DNA from: Hydractinia symbiolongicarpus
Taxonomy: Eukaryota > Cnidaria > Hydrozoa > Anthoathecata > Hydractiniidae
DNA length: 60,000 nucleotides
NCBI RefSeq assembly: GCF_029227915.1
Contig: NC_079885.1
Coordinates: 5,644,001-5,704,000, forward strand
Reading direction: 5' to 3'
Shown here: positions 45,710 to 56,900 of the stretch, one piece after another
Layout: every line of letters begins with the position of its first letter
Numbering within the stretch: position 1 is the stretch's first letter
Notes under the pieces: model-generated
Told to the model about the DNA's origin: nothing
The model's input: only the letters and a program-made list of their open reading frames with translations
Databases searched by the model: none
Translations under genes and position numbers: made by a program

Positions 45710-47570
45710 AACACAACAACTAACGTTCAACATTATAACAACACCTAAATTTAACGTATACTTTATACTTACCGAACTCGAACTCAGGCTATGAAGCTCC
45801 GCTCAAGGTAGCCTGGAATCGAAAGTGGCTTTCAATCACTGTAAATTACTTTACTATGCAAAAAGTTTATATTAAACTGTATTTGTATTGAAGTTTTTTC
45901 TTATATTGTGTTAACAAACCTCAAATGCTCGGAACATATGAGCTGCAAATGAATTTCATATCCTGCAACATGATTTGAACTACTCATTCCTTTATTTGTA
46001 ATACCCACTTATGTCTGAAAAAAAAGTCGTGCTATAGGCACACGAAAAAGCAAGTTCGATATACTTTTATCTACTTTGTTGTTAAAGCAACGTGAGACTC
46101 AAATCTTTAAAAAACGAAACAACTTGTGAGCGACAGCCAGCCTTAAGTGAACCAATCAAAGTAAAAATAACAATTTACAGGGTTATAAAAACAGTAATGG
46201 TTTTCAACATCTTTCATGTTTTAAAAGTCATGTCGGTTTCTCAGAAGAATATCTTACAAGGACAAGCTTGATAAAAGTAACTGAGCAAGTAAAAACGAGA
46301 ATTTTATCTTCCCAAGCAGATAGTCAACAAGTAAACCACGTTTTGGCCTGTAAATTACAGGAATTAGACTTAAATAACAATTTATCAATAAAACAAATCA
46401 GCACAAAATTTATGCCCTGTTTACCAAAATCATTATTTACCAACATTTGCTTTTTTAAAGCAAACTATGTGAGACAAAAATCTCCTTTTTTATGTAACAA
46501 TTATATTCAAAATGCAAAATGTGTCCCCTTTTTTTTAGGCCTTCAGGTAAGAAAGAGCGAAAACAGGGACAAAATGCAAAAGTAGTCGGCAAAAATATTA
46601 ATCACTAAGCCAAAATTTGGTCACTTACCTTCTTTTTTGACGATAAATATAGAAGTCTGCGAGTTGTCCCTTCTCAAATGAACTAAATTAGTTTATGATA
46701 AAAGAATATTTAAAATATCAAATTTAAAATGAAAATTAAAAAAAATTATAAAATTTAAAAAAATGTTGGTGAACCTCCTTGTTTCAGCGGACCAGCCCTG
46801 TTGCTGAAATTTTCTCTCGACAAAAGTTAAAAAGATTTTATCTTGTTCAAGAATAATGGTCTGTTTACGAATCTTGACAACTTTTCGCACCGCTAAATTA
46901 GACTGGTGGTAACGCCTAATAATGCACTAGTCTCGATAGTGTCAAAATGGTCAAAAAAGAGCTTTTTTAAGGTCAGCAGACTTGAAAAGACGCAACCTTC
47001 TAACACAATTTCAGTTATTTTTCTATTCACGTTTTTTCTCTATTTTTATAAAAGGAAAATAAAGGTGTGTTAAAAAACGAAGTTCAAAAAAGCTTGCAAT
47101 CAGATCATGCCCAGCTGACATTAAATTGTTGACACAGATTGCTTTATTTTGTTCCAGCATTTTTTGTGCTGTGTTTACACGAAGTAATAATGAACTCAAC
47201 AACTTAAACAGCTGTGCAGGTGCACCAACATCGCGACTGCTACCAATTAAATCTATTGCGTGTTTTTTTTTTGTTTTTTGGGTACTTACCATGAAGCCTT
47301 CTTTAAGAAGACACAGACAGCAAACTTGTTATCGACGTAAGTTCCCAATTACATATTTTAATTCGCCTCGTAAACATAGACATAAGAAAATGACATGTTC
47401 GAAACACGTCGACATCTTCTCCCACTTTAAATGCTTGTTGTATTCTTGAAAAATAACTGTCTTTCTTTGTCTTTGATTCTTTGTGCAACCTGGTTCAATC
47501 GTCTGTAAAATGGTTTTGGGTGATCGAGGAAAAGAAGTAATCAATTACACGTGTATCACGTGGTGTTTAA
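45710..47570. other. 3' flank of the penta-CAP gene; unassigned coding-like fragments
   Basis: On the minus strand 47292-47023 reads IDLIGSSRDVGAPAQLFKLL, then RVNTAQKMLEQNKAICVNNL and MSAGHDLIASFFEL. It looks more protein-like than random, but I cannot place it and it has no clear splice partners. On the plus strand 46268-46585 is open without a family match and lacks a standard ATG start. The rest looks non-coding. Confidence 0.3.
45871..45876 (+). promoter_or_regulatory. Candidate poly(A) signal ATTAAA for the penta-CAP gene
   Basis: ATTAAA 162 bp after the TAA at 45707-45709, followed by T-rich sequence. No AATAAA is closer. Confidence 0.35.
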
Positions 47571-47670
47571 GGGACTCTCACCCTCGTCCCCAGGGTTTTT
47601 TGCATTTTTGATGAGAACCTCTTATATCAAGAAGGCAAGAAAACATGGGAACGAGGGTGAGGGATCTCAC
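47571..47670. mobile_element. Fold-back (MITE-like) element, about 100 bp
   Basis: The left arm GGGACTCTCACCCTCGTCCC (from 47571) pairs with the right arm ending GGGAACGAGGGTGAGGGATC near 47665, over about 33 bp with few mismatches. The CTCGTCCC/GGGAACGAGG phrases recur at 48133-48247 and near 5602, so this is a dispersed family. Confidence 0.65.
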
Positions 47671-48001
47671 ACGCGCATTTCCATCGAAAATGATGTACTT
47701 TTAAAGCAACCGGAAAATAAAGGCGGTTGTGGTGGTAGGGGTGAGGAGTGGCGGGTGGATGGGTAAGTGGGTAACTTATTGTTCGACAAGTTGCAAGAAG
47801 GACTTCATTAAAAGTCAAGAAAAAGCTGAGGCTTTTAAATTTTAAGGGCTTTAAAAAATGCTTTTCTGTTTTCTTTGTCTTTCTTTCTTTTTCTTTATTG
47901 CATGCTTCTCGTTGTTTTGTTTTAGGTACAACAATGATCAAACTTTTGCTTGATTTGGTCAGGAATTGATTTCATAATACTAATTTTCTTATTACTATTA
48001 G

Positions 48002-48680
48002 ATCCATTCTTCAATGCAAAGACGGTACCAAAAATTCAATTCAATTATGTTCAAAAGAATATTTTGGCCAAGATGTGTAGTAAGTATGAACCTAAAGTCA
48101 ACTTTCTAAGTACCCAGGGTGCTTACGGTTCCAAACTCGTCTCCAACCTCTTACCCAGGGTCTTGTGGTCCCTGAGCCGTTATTACGGAGTGACTCTCAC
48201 TCATCAACAAGGCAAATGACCTGGGAACGAGGTTGTCTCGTCCCCAAATCTTCTTATCTTTCTCATGTCAGAAAGCGGAGAAGAAGTGCTGGGAATGAGT
48301 TAAACGACTATGTAATACTAATAGAGTATTTATGAAATGGATCTTTATTTTTGCACGTTGAACTTACTACCAAAAACATTGAACAAATAGATAGTTTTTA
48401 AAAACGTTCATATTTTTCCAAGCAAAGAAATGTTTCTAGGCCACTCTTTCAAACAACAAACACGCGCTTTATGAATTAAAATATTTTAGGTTACGCTTTT
48501 CAGAAGTCTAGACACTTATCTGAGCCTATGAAGAAAATCAAACAAAAATTTGGTCTGCCTACTACTGTTACACAATTTGACCTAGGCAATGTTATAGTGT
48601 TTGGCCATGTTCAAAGGATGAGGAAATTTTGCAAGATGGGCTTTTTAAGATCATTGAATGAAGAACGATGCAAATTATGA
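48002..48680 (+). CDS. Possible two-exon 3' end of an unidentified gene
   Basis: Exon 48002-48079 has an acceptor TATTAG and a strong donor GTAAGT. Exon 48490-48680 has an acceptor ATTTTAG and a TGA stop at 48678-48680. They join in phase 1 without stops and read PFFNAKTVPKIQFNYVQ, ILAKMC|S, then YAFQKSRHLSEPMKKIKQ, LPTTVTQFDLGNVIVFG and MGFLRSLNEERCKL. No family is recognised and the upstream exon was not found. A candidate at 47925-47957 does not fit the required phase. The intron contains a fold-back-like repeat. Confidence 0.35.
48133..48247. mobile_element. Short repeat related to the fold-back element at 47571
   Basis: The CTCGTCTCCAACCTC left side and the reverse complement of GAGGTTGTCTCGTCCCC on the right are related inverted ends about 100 bp apart. 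The boundaries are approximate. Confidence 0.4.
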
Positions 48681-49609
48681 TGCATATCAGAATAAAGTCA
48701 TTCTATAAGCATATCTTATACCCGAAAGAGTCTTGCGGAAGACGAGGGACGGATGCAGGATTTTTTTCTTCTTAAGCGAGGCTAAAGCAACAAAGATTTT
48801 GCCTTCAGGAAATTTTGGACAAAGTTTCGCGGAATAATGGCGTTTTGTCCCATCAACGCCAGCCCAATATGGCGGTTATTAATTAAGTACCGGAAGGTGA
48901 GAAAGCGATCTAATCTGTGATATTGCTGACTGTGCAGACACGATTCGCACTGTATATAGTGTTGACCGCATTCACTTAAAAAATCGTTTCCTCTCATGAT
49001 AGGCATAAACAACAAAGATAGGATAGTATCATAAGCTCAAAGTGAGTTTCTCGGTTTTTTATTTTATTTACCTAGCTATATACTTACGAATTGTGCTTTT
49101 TATTACTTAAAACTGTACCTTGCTAGTTTGTTTACTGTTTTATTAATTTACTCATCATTAGTTTTCAAATCCAAATGAATCACATTGCTCCTGATTACAT
49201 ATGCTCAAAATTCCTTTTGGCAAAAAAATGCCACAATCACCAAACAAGAGGAGCTTCTAAAAATATCACCGCTAAGAGGGGGAGGGGGTCTGAAGTATGA
49301 AAAAAAATCCGCTAGGGATTGAGAAATTTTAAAAATTTGTTAGTGGCCTGAAAATTCTTCATCGTTCGTGAGCATAATTCCTCTTGTCATCAATTCCAAT
49401 AACTTTTATCTACAAAACATGCCCCTGAGCCTTCCAAGATTTATCCGAATGTGTGTATTTCATGGACGGAAATCCGCTAAAAGAGGGGGGAGCCATATGA
49501 GGAAAATTGGGGAGATGGCTCACTGTGTGGGGCTGTTGGATGTGGCAGGGAGTTGTCTGGCAGAGCGCTGACCCTAATTGAGTTTGCGTAGCTGAAAGAG
49601 AGCATTAAA
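48681..49609. other. Non-genic stretch
   Basis: No gene recognised. Base composition becomes less AT-rich towards the retroelement remnant at 49610. Confidence 0.4.
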
Positions 49610-51520
49610 TACTCAAGGACTCCCCATCAAAACCATGGCTTCTTCTGGAAATATTACACTGGGTATATTCCTCGATATTTGTGAGGCTAGCCATGTAAAA
49701 TATGTACATCTCTCTCTCATCCGTCGAACTGCATGAAAGGGTGGCTCAGCATTGTGAGTTTCAAGGAAGCAATGTTTGTTGAGGGGAGAAAGGTCGACAG
49801 TCTTTCGTGGAGCTCGCATACCTGTCAAGGAGCCACTGCTTTATTCTTTTATTGCTTTCTGGGACACAGGGAAAGGGGAGCTCCATTGGACGAAGTGGAA
49901 CAGGTGTTCTCTTGGGGCACTTGCAAATGCTCTCATCCTGATTCGTGGCCCCACAAATGGAAGCAGTACTGTTCGATTCTGCATCATGCGTTGTGGGTTC
50001 TGTTAACATGGTGGTTTTATTAATTATCAGGTTCTTGGCTGATGGTTGACTTGTCGGTAGTCATGGTCTCGGGGGGGGGGGGGGGGGTTGGGGGGGGGGG
50101 TTGGGGGGGGGGTTGGGGGGGGGAGAGTGGTTTGCTGTACTTCCTAATTAAGGAAAAGTCCCTCTCGATGATTCCAAGCTGTAGCATTGACTTCTAGGAG
50201 AGGTACAACTCGTTGGCGTCATGGCTTTCTTGCCTGAGATCTTAGCGTAGAAGACTCAGGTGATGCGGATTGGGAACTTGCTTGCCGCGTTCAAAGACAT
50301 CTTTGAAGGGACCAGGTCAGTTCTTTTGAAGATAATCCGTAGGAAGTGGGTAAGGGACCGAAGGTTGGATTGGACGCCGAAGTCAACGATGCCCTTCACA
50401 TCTGCAGTTTGTGAAGACCTTTCTTGCAACACTTTCAGCTCAATGGTTAGGTGGTCTCTCATCTGGGCTCGTCTTCGTCCACCTTTCGAAAAGATCTGGT
50501 GATCTACTGGTACAGCCTTGTTTGATGAATGTTCAAGGCGTTGTGAGTTATTGCGGAGTTGTTGGAGCCCAACGGAAGATACTTGACCTACCACTATCCC
50601 ACAAAGTAGCACTCATGGAGCTTGATTTACCTCAGGTGTTTCTGGTTGAGCTGGGCAGTCTTATTCCAACATGATTCTCATCGGATTTGGGGTTTTTTGT
50701 TCCATTCCCATGTCTTTTTCAAGAAGAGGTGGAATGTCTTACCACAGTCCAGGCAAACATCCGTACATGACCTGTCATAGTCAGATAGAGAGGTCGATTG
50801 ATGTGTTGGACCAGTCTTTTTGCGACCGTAAACTGACAGGGTTGACTCTGTGGAGACAGGGTTCGCGTCCCATGCTGTCTATCGGTTCTCTACAAATGCA
50901 ACCACTTCGGTAAGAAGTTTTTTTCTGGATGTTGTCTGAGCTCAAGGCATCACGACGAATGTCAAGGTCAGCTATGCCATTGAGCAAGACATCCTGGATT
51001 ACCTTGTCCGTGTAGTATACGTCTCCACTGTATTATCTGTTGCAGTGGTCGCAGACACCGTTGTACTTGGTGTGGAACTTGCAGGTCTTGGCTTTTCCCT
51101 GGACTCTAGCGGGCAACGTTCTGAATGGTTCTTCAGGATCTTGCTTCATGGTCATCAATTCTGATCTGACCACACCAAGGTCGACTGGGATGACTCCTAG
51201 TGCCTTTAGGGTCTTCAATGCTTCATCACTAGAGAAGGATGTGAAGCCAGGGTTGGCCTGCATCACAATGTTCCCAAGTTGTTCTTAGGTGCACTTTAGC
51301 AGCTTGCCAGATGCCGCATTGTCTGGTATGTTGGAGCCAATTCTGAAGGTCTCCCATCCTCGAATGAAGGCGTTCCAGTCTTCGGTTAAGGAGTTAAGTT
51401 GAACCCTGGGCCTCTCAAGCTTTGGCGCACGAAAAGCTGAGGCAGCGTTACTACGTGGTGCAGTCGGGGCAGCGTGTTTGATAGCGTGGAGGTTCAGCAG
51501 TGCCGCTGCACCAACCACTT
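49610..51520 (-). mobile_element. Decayed Ty3/gypsy-like LTR retrotransposon remnant (gag to start of RT)
   Basis: On the minus strand 51518-51285 has a gag-like PKLERPRVQLNSLTEDWNAF; 51266-51033 continues with EPFRTLPARVQGKAKTC and YNGVCDHCNR; 50987-50781 has LLNGIADLDIRRDAL-type text. Further along, 50009-49761 shows MELPFPCVPESNKRIKQW and 49828-49613 shows PRKTVDLSPLNKHC, the start of the reverse transcriptase. Order and orientation agree with gag-pol, but the frames are broken in several places, much of the RT and the integrase are absent, and no LTR pair was found. The region is markedly more GC-rich than its surroundings. Confidence 0.75.
50071..50123 (+). repeat. Interrupted poly-G tract, G17-TT-G11-TT-G10-TT-G9
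   Basis: Fifty-three bases consisting of four long G runs separated by exactly TT. It lies inside the gypsy-like remnant and could form G-quadruplexes. Long homopolymers are also prone to sequencing length error. Confidence 0.9.
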
Positions 51521-52074
51521 TACAACATCTTCAGTTTTGTAGGTGCAATCTGCAATTGAGCAGGATAGCACAGTCATGGTACAGATCTTCCCAAAAATAC
51601 TCCAGTCACTGAATTGAGTAGCTTAACATGGACAAAAGTTGTTCTTTGTTAGTATTATACTATTAGAATGTTAGGCTAAAACAATAGACATAAAATAAAA
51701 GGTTACAATATAATCTTAGTAAACACAATACTCTCCAATTCTATTTTGGGTGATTACATTGCATTGCAGAATCTGTTTTTCTTAATTCCTCAGCATAACA
51801 GATTAGAGTTGTTTTAGTTTTCAAGTTTTGCAGATTCTTTTCACAGCATTGCAGATTTTTGGTTGCGTAAAGTGTAAAAACCAATCTACATACAATGAGA
51901 TTAGATGAATACAAGGACAAGACAATAGTATATGGTACCTGGACATTAAGTTTGCAGAAATTGTTTCAGAAAGCTGTTCAGTGGGGAGATTAATGATGAT
52001 AATAGGTGCTCTGAGAAAGAGTCTTGTATGTCAGTTAAAACAGCTACAGAGTTAGTTAACCAGTGTTCTATTGC
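51521..52074. other. Spacer between two transposon remnants
   Basis: AT-rich, no open frame of interest. Part of it may belong to the 5' region of the decayed ORF that follows. Confidence 0.35.
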
Positions 52075-53942
52075 TATTCACTAAGGTCTATCAAAATAGA
52101 CGGAGTAGTTACTCAAGGCAAAAGAAAAGCAAACTTAGTTGCCAAACAATGTATTAATTTAACTGTTGGTGGTTCTGGGTCTCACAATGTTTATGTATGC
52201 ATGTACCATCAGAATGTGAAGTTAAGAGTATATGCTATTTGGATTATAAGCTTAAAAAATGTGTGCGTGACACTACCAATAAAAAGTGCATGTTGCATCA
52301 TTGACATGTTTGTTCAAACCAGAATCAAGTAAAAGTTTTCCTAATGACTAATTCCAAAGATCTTTAAGAAAAAGATTGTATCAACTATAAGCAATGGGTT
52401 AGCACAGATCGCAGTCAATTAGATGATTATGATGAATGTATTGAAGATTTTGTTGATTCTGCAAGCTGGATGTTTTAAGAGAAAAAAAGGAGTCACTATT
52501 ACAAAATGAATGTGCAATGATAATAGATTTTGCAGAAAACTATTTATTTATGGTACAAAATGCGGCCCAAGTGTTTTCAATGGCACAATATGTTAGGGTT
52601 TCCAGCCAAACACCCAAAACCAGATCAGGGCACAAAATACGACATATGTTTGTAACAAAATGATTTTGAAACGGTTCAAACTAAATACAATGAAACTAAA
52701 TTTAAATAATTTTTGAAAAATAGAAAACAAAGCCACATGAATATAACTCACCAGCTTGCCAGAATGATTGTTCTGAATGCCCTGATATAATTTGTTTGTT
52801 AAGACTAACTTGAATTGAGAAATTTAAACATTTGAATTTAAATTTGAAAATAAGTAAAAGACACTTGATGTTGATGCAACTCTCACTACACCTCAGAGTT
52901 TGAGAGGAAGACTTTTTTACATGTTGAACTAAAAATATATATACTACAAAAAATGATCGCATTGGGACATGACACACAACTGTACAACAATTAACAATAC
53001 ATTGGGGAAAGTGATTACAAATTAACACAGTGATGGAGAACAGACAAAAAGAACAAGTGAGACATTGAACGAGAATGAAGACATAGGGGACAATAAACAA
53101 ACATGGTGTAACAAAAAACACAAGTCTTTAAAATTTTACTTTTCAGATAATAACGCAACACATACCCGAACTACCATACATCTTTTTTTAACTTTTCATA
53201 TTGATCCGAAAACAAGCCAGCTGCATAGTCACTGTTATGCTTGTATAAGTGATCATAAGATCCATGATGCAGTAGCAGTGTTTTCTTTTTTAATAAGCCT
53301 TAAAAATGCTAATCGTTTCATCGATATTGGTATGCAGAAAGTGTATTACTTTAGTGATGGCTCAGCAGCCCAGTATAAGAACTACAAAAATTTAACTAAT
53401 CTTCTTTCACATGAAGAAGATTTTAATATTAAAGTAGAGTGGCACTTTTTTGCCACATCACATGGCAAAAATGCTTGAGATGGAGGTGGGCACTTTAAAG
53501 CGCCTCACTGCATATGCTAGTCTCCAAAGGCTTATTTTCAATCAAATTCTGACACCCTTGCAGTTATTTGAATTTGCTTCCAAAGAGATAGCTGGAATTA
53601 CAACTTTTTTTGTTGATTCAAAACAAGTTAAAGCAGACTGTATTTTATTAAGGTCTCGTTTTAAAAATGCATTTAGAAAAACCATCAATTTTTGCCTGTT
53701 CAAGGCAAAAATTTAAAGTCCTGCTGAATCTTCTCACGCCATTAGCCTTTTCCACAAGTCAGCAATTAGCATTGATGATATTGCACCTGCTTCATTCTAT
53801 GTATGTCTTGATGAGAAAAAGTGGTAATTTGGTGTTTTTAACTTTGTCTCTTTTTAAGCATAATGATGTTAGTGTAAAATTCATGCACCCAAATGGTCCC
53901 TCTAAGCAATTCTTTTGGCAGAACAACATTACTTTTTCTTAA
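52075..53942 (+). pseudogene. Decayed transposon-type ORF (DFAENY / SDGSAAQYKN / WHFFATSHGK family)
   Basis: Pieces in changing frames read in order: SGSHNVYVCMYHQNVKLRVY (near 52172), NYKQWVSTDRSQLDDYDEC (near 52383), CAMIIDFAENYLFMVQNAAQ (near 52513), KSLKFYFSDNNATHTRTTIH (53123), VYYFSDGSAAQYKNYKNL (near 53341), VEWHFFATSHGKNA then TGA (53475), GTLKRLTAYASLQR and ILTPLQLFEFASKEI (53500-53590). I recognise this as a multicopy protein type of cnidarian genomes. The Asp in DFAEN and in SDGS would suit an RNase-H-like transposase, which is inference. About 450 bp near 52600-53060 look like an insertion or intron. Stops and frameshifts show it is dead. Confidence 0.6.
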
Positions 53943-56900
53943 GTTTTATTAGTATATTTTAGAGAATAGGATGTTTTGATGTGCGGTAAAATCACAAAGC
54001 TTGGCAATCCCTAACTGCAATTTCTACCTTAAAAAACTGATATCAAGCTGAAATTTTTTGAATTTGCCCCACTTATGGAAGTAATCAATTGGTGTAAATT
54101 AGAAACAATTTCAAGGACCTTTATTTTCAAATCCTTCGTGATATTGGCCAGAATGACTCTGAAAGATATGGTCTGTACTTACGTCACAGCTTTTCTTTGG
54201 TTCTGCTCATCAGGGCACTTATCAATAATGGAAAAATCTGGTTACTAGGCATTGCATTTCATACCAATTTCAACTTTATGAAAAAGTATGTTACTAAAAG
54301 AACAGGCCTTAAATACCCCAAATTAACCATCAATAAGTTTTTCATGTTTGAAAATTTCATTGTTCCATTGTTTCTCTCATGTTCAAAATTTGTGTATGTA
54401 TTCAGATGTAAACTTTTTTAATTAGACTGTTTTTGGTTAAAGATCTTTTCCAGATGTCACTGTGACATCTGGAAAAAGACTATTTTCAGGCAGTGTATTT
54501 TGATCATGACTAAAGACTGTAAGAGTGTAATTTTTATTCCTGCAAGACAAAAGACATGAAACTTAGCTTGAACAAAGATGACTTAACATGCAACCAATCA
54601 CCAAATAGACAAGACATGGTTGTTGAAATAATCTTGAAAAAAGAGAATGAATCCACTTATTTTATGAACAATCTCTTAACTAAGCTACTCTTCTAATTTG
54701 GCATGGTGGTCTATGTTGTGATTTTACGTTAAGAACAATGGATATGCACAATGCCCTTGATCTTTCTGAAAAAAATAAATTTTTACTTTAATATTTAAGG
54801 GATACACTTTTTTATGTTTTTCATGAAGACATAGTGTGTTCTTTAATTATAAAGCTTACAGCTAATTTTAAGTATAATTTTATAAAGTACAATTTTAGGA
54901 TCATGCAACGTCGGAAATATTATTAGTGTTGTGAAGCAATTATTCGAACTATATTTTTAATACTACACTGTAAAACCATGATAAATAATCTAGAATAACC
55001 AAAATGATATTAAGGGAAGAAGTTATTTGCCGTAGAAATTTGTGCGGAACTTTTATTTGCGGAATTAATTTTTGCAAATTTTGCTCAAATCCGCAAAAAT
55101 TATTTCTGCAGAAGTGAAGAAATGTTGGTCAACCGCAAAAATAAATTCCGCAAAAATAAATTCCGCAAAAATAAATTCCGCAAAAATAAATTCCGCAAAA
55201 ATAAATTCCGCAAAAAAGGAGTGGTCTGTGGAGTACGATCCATGCAGAAATATTTTTGATATTTTCAGTGACGATATTTCATCTTAAATTTGTTACAGCT
55301 TAGTATTCTTTTTTCGATATTTTGATGAAAATTAAAGAGACAATATTCCATAAATCGGATGTTTTTCATACACTAAGGTACTAAATTAGGTTTTTCCTGA
55401 CTTTCAATTTACGAAGGTTCTTGCATCCGCAAAAATTCATATCACAATATTTCTTTTGATTTCGCTATCCGCAAAAATTTATTCCGCAAAATATGCCATT
55501 TTTGGGTCACTTGTCTGCAAAAATAAATTCCGCACAAGTTTTTTTTCGCAAATAATTTCTTTCCTTAAGGTACGACACTTTTCACATGTTTCTTATTTAG
55601 TAGAGCAGTTTGTATAAATATTAAAAGAAAATCGACAAGATCTCCATTTATATGTTCTTTCAGAAAGCTTTTACCAGCACCCAGGTCCGCGTGTTCACAC
55701 TAATTCTAAATTTTAAAAGGACAAGATAGAAAACTCGATGTAACAATAGAACTATCAAAAGAATTTTTTACGCAAGATTCGTCTTAAAATTATAATTCAT
55801 GAAAGTTTTTGTCGTAAAATTTCGCGATTTTTTTTTTACCTAGCAAAACTTTCTACCCACGAAAGTTTTTACCCCTGAAATAATAACAAATTGAACACTG
55901 TTGCTACACCCTGTGCTTTTCACTGTATGACATCAAGTAGTTATGAATACTCCACCTTCTCAAAAAATCTCTTGTCCGCAAAATTAGATTTTAAAAAAAA
56001 ATGTTGTGAAAAAACGTTTTGCAACAATAAACCCACGTCAAAATTTAATTGTACCTTGGGTGAATATTTCGCGGTCATTTAAATTTGCAGATGAAAAAGT
56101 TCGTGTCAGGGGATTGTAGAAGTTAGCAAAATCCGCGAAATTTTATCCATTGTTTAATGATGAGCTTTATTTTGCACATCAACAAATAAAATACAACAAG
56201 TAACATGCTCTATTTGTTTTTTTGATGACATTGAAGTTTGTGAAAAGACATTTCATTCGTACCAATCTTGGCATAGAAGTAAAAATTTGAATTTGTCATG
56301 AATTTAAATGGCTAACCTCAAAAATTTAACGAACTACCCCCAAAAACTACTTTGTGATTGTTGGGGATCAAAAGCAGATAATCAGTCGTCGAGATAGTGA
56401 AAATATTTTAATTTTAATTCTATTTCTCCTATATGTCATTAGGCCAATTAAATATTAATTGTTATGTATGGCCGATATTTTAATTGACAATTTATACTCT
56501 ACCTTTTAAGCTCTGTTCACACCTAGGTGTAAATTGTCAGTTTATAAAATGTGTTAAGTAAATTTTTCAAGATCGAAAAACTTTATTTAATTAGAAGTAT
56601 TTTTATTTTGTCAATGAATTTAAATTTTTTAAATAACGATTACAAAATCACGTATGTTATTTTTGCGCCTCATCCATCATCTATGTTACTTTCGCGCCTC
56701 ATGCAGCATGTATGTCCGAAATGCTGTTAAACATAACCCAATGTTTAGCTTTCTTTTCTGAAGTCAATGCTGACTTTTTCTCCCTTTCCCATTGATAACT
56801 TTTGTTGATCCGAAATACCCTTCTTCCAAAATTAAACCGGATTTAGCATTCAGAATTAAAAATAGAAATGACTAATCCATAAGAACGTTCTCACTGTGCT

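Noticed and set aside
46268-46585. 105-codon plus-strand frame
   Set aside because: Starts with TTG, lysine/asparagine-rich, no signature and no splice partners.
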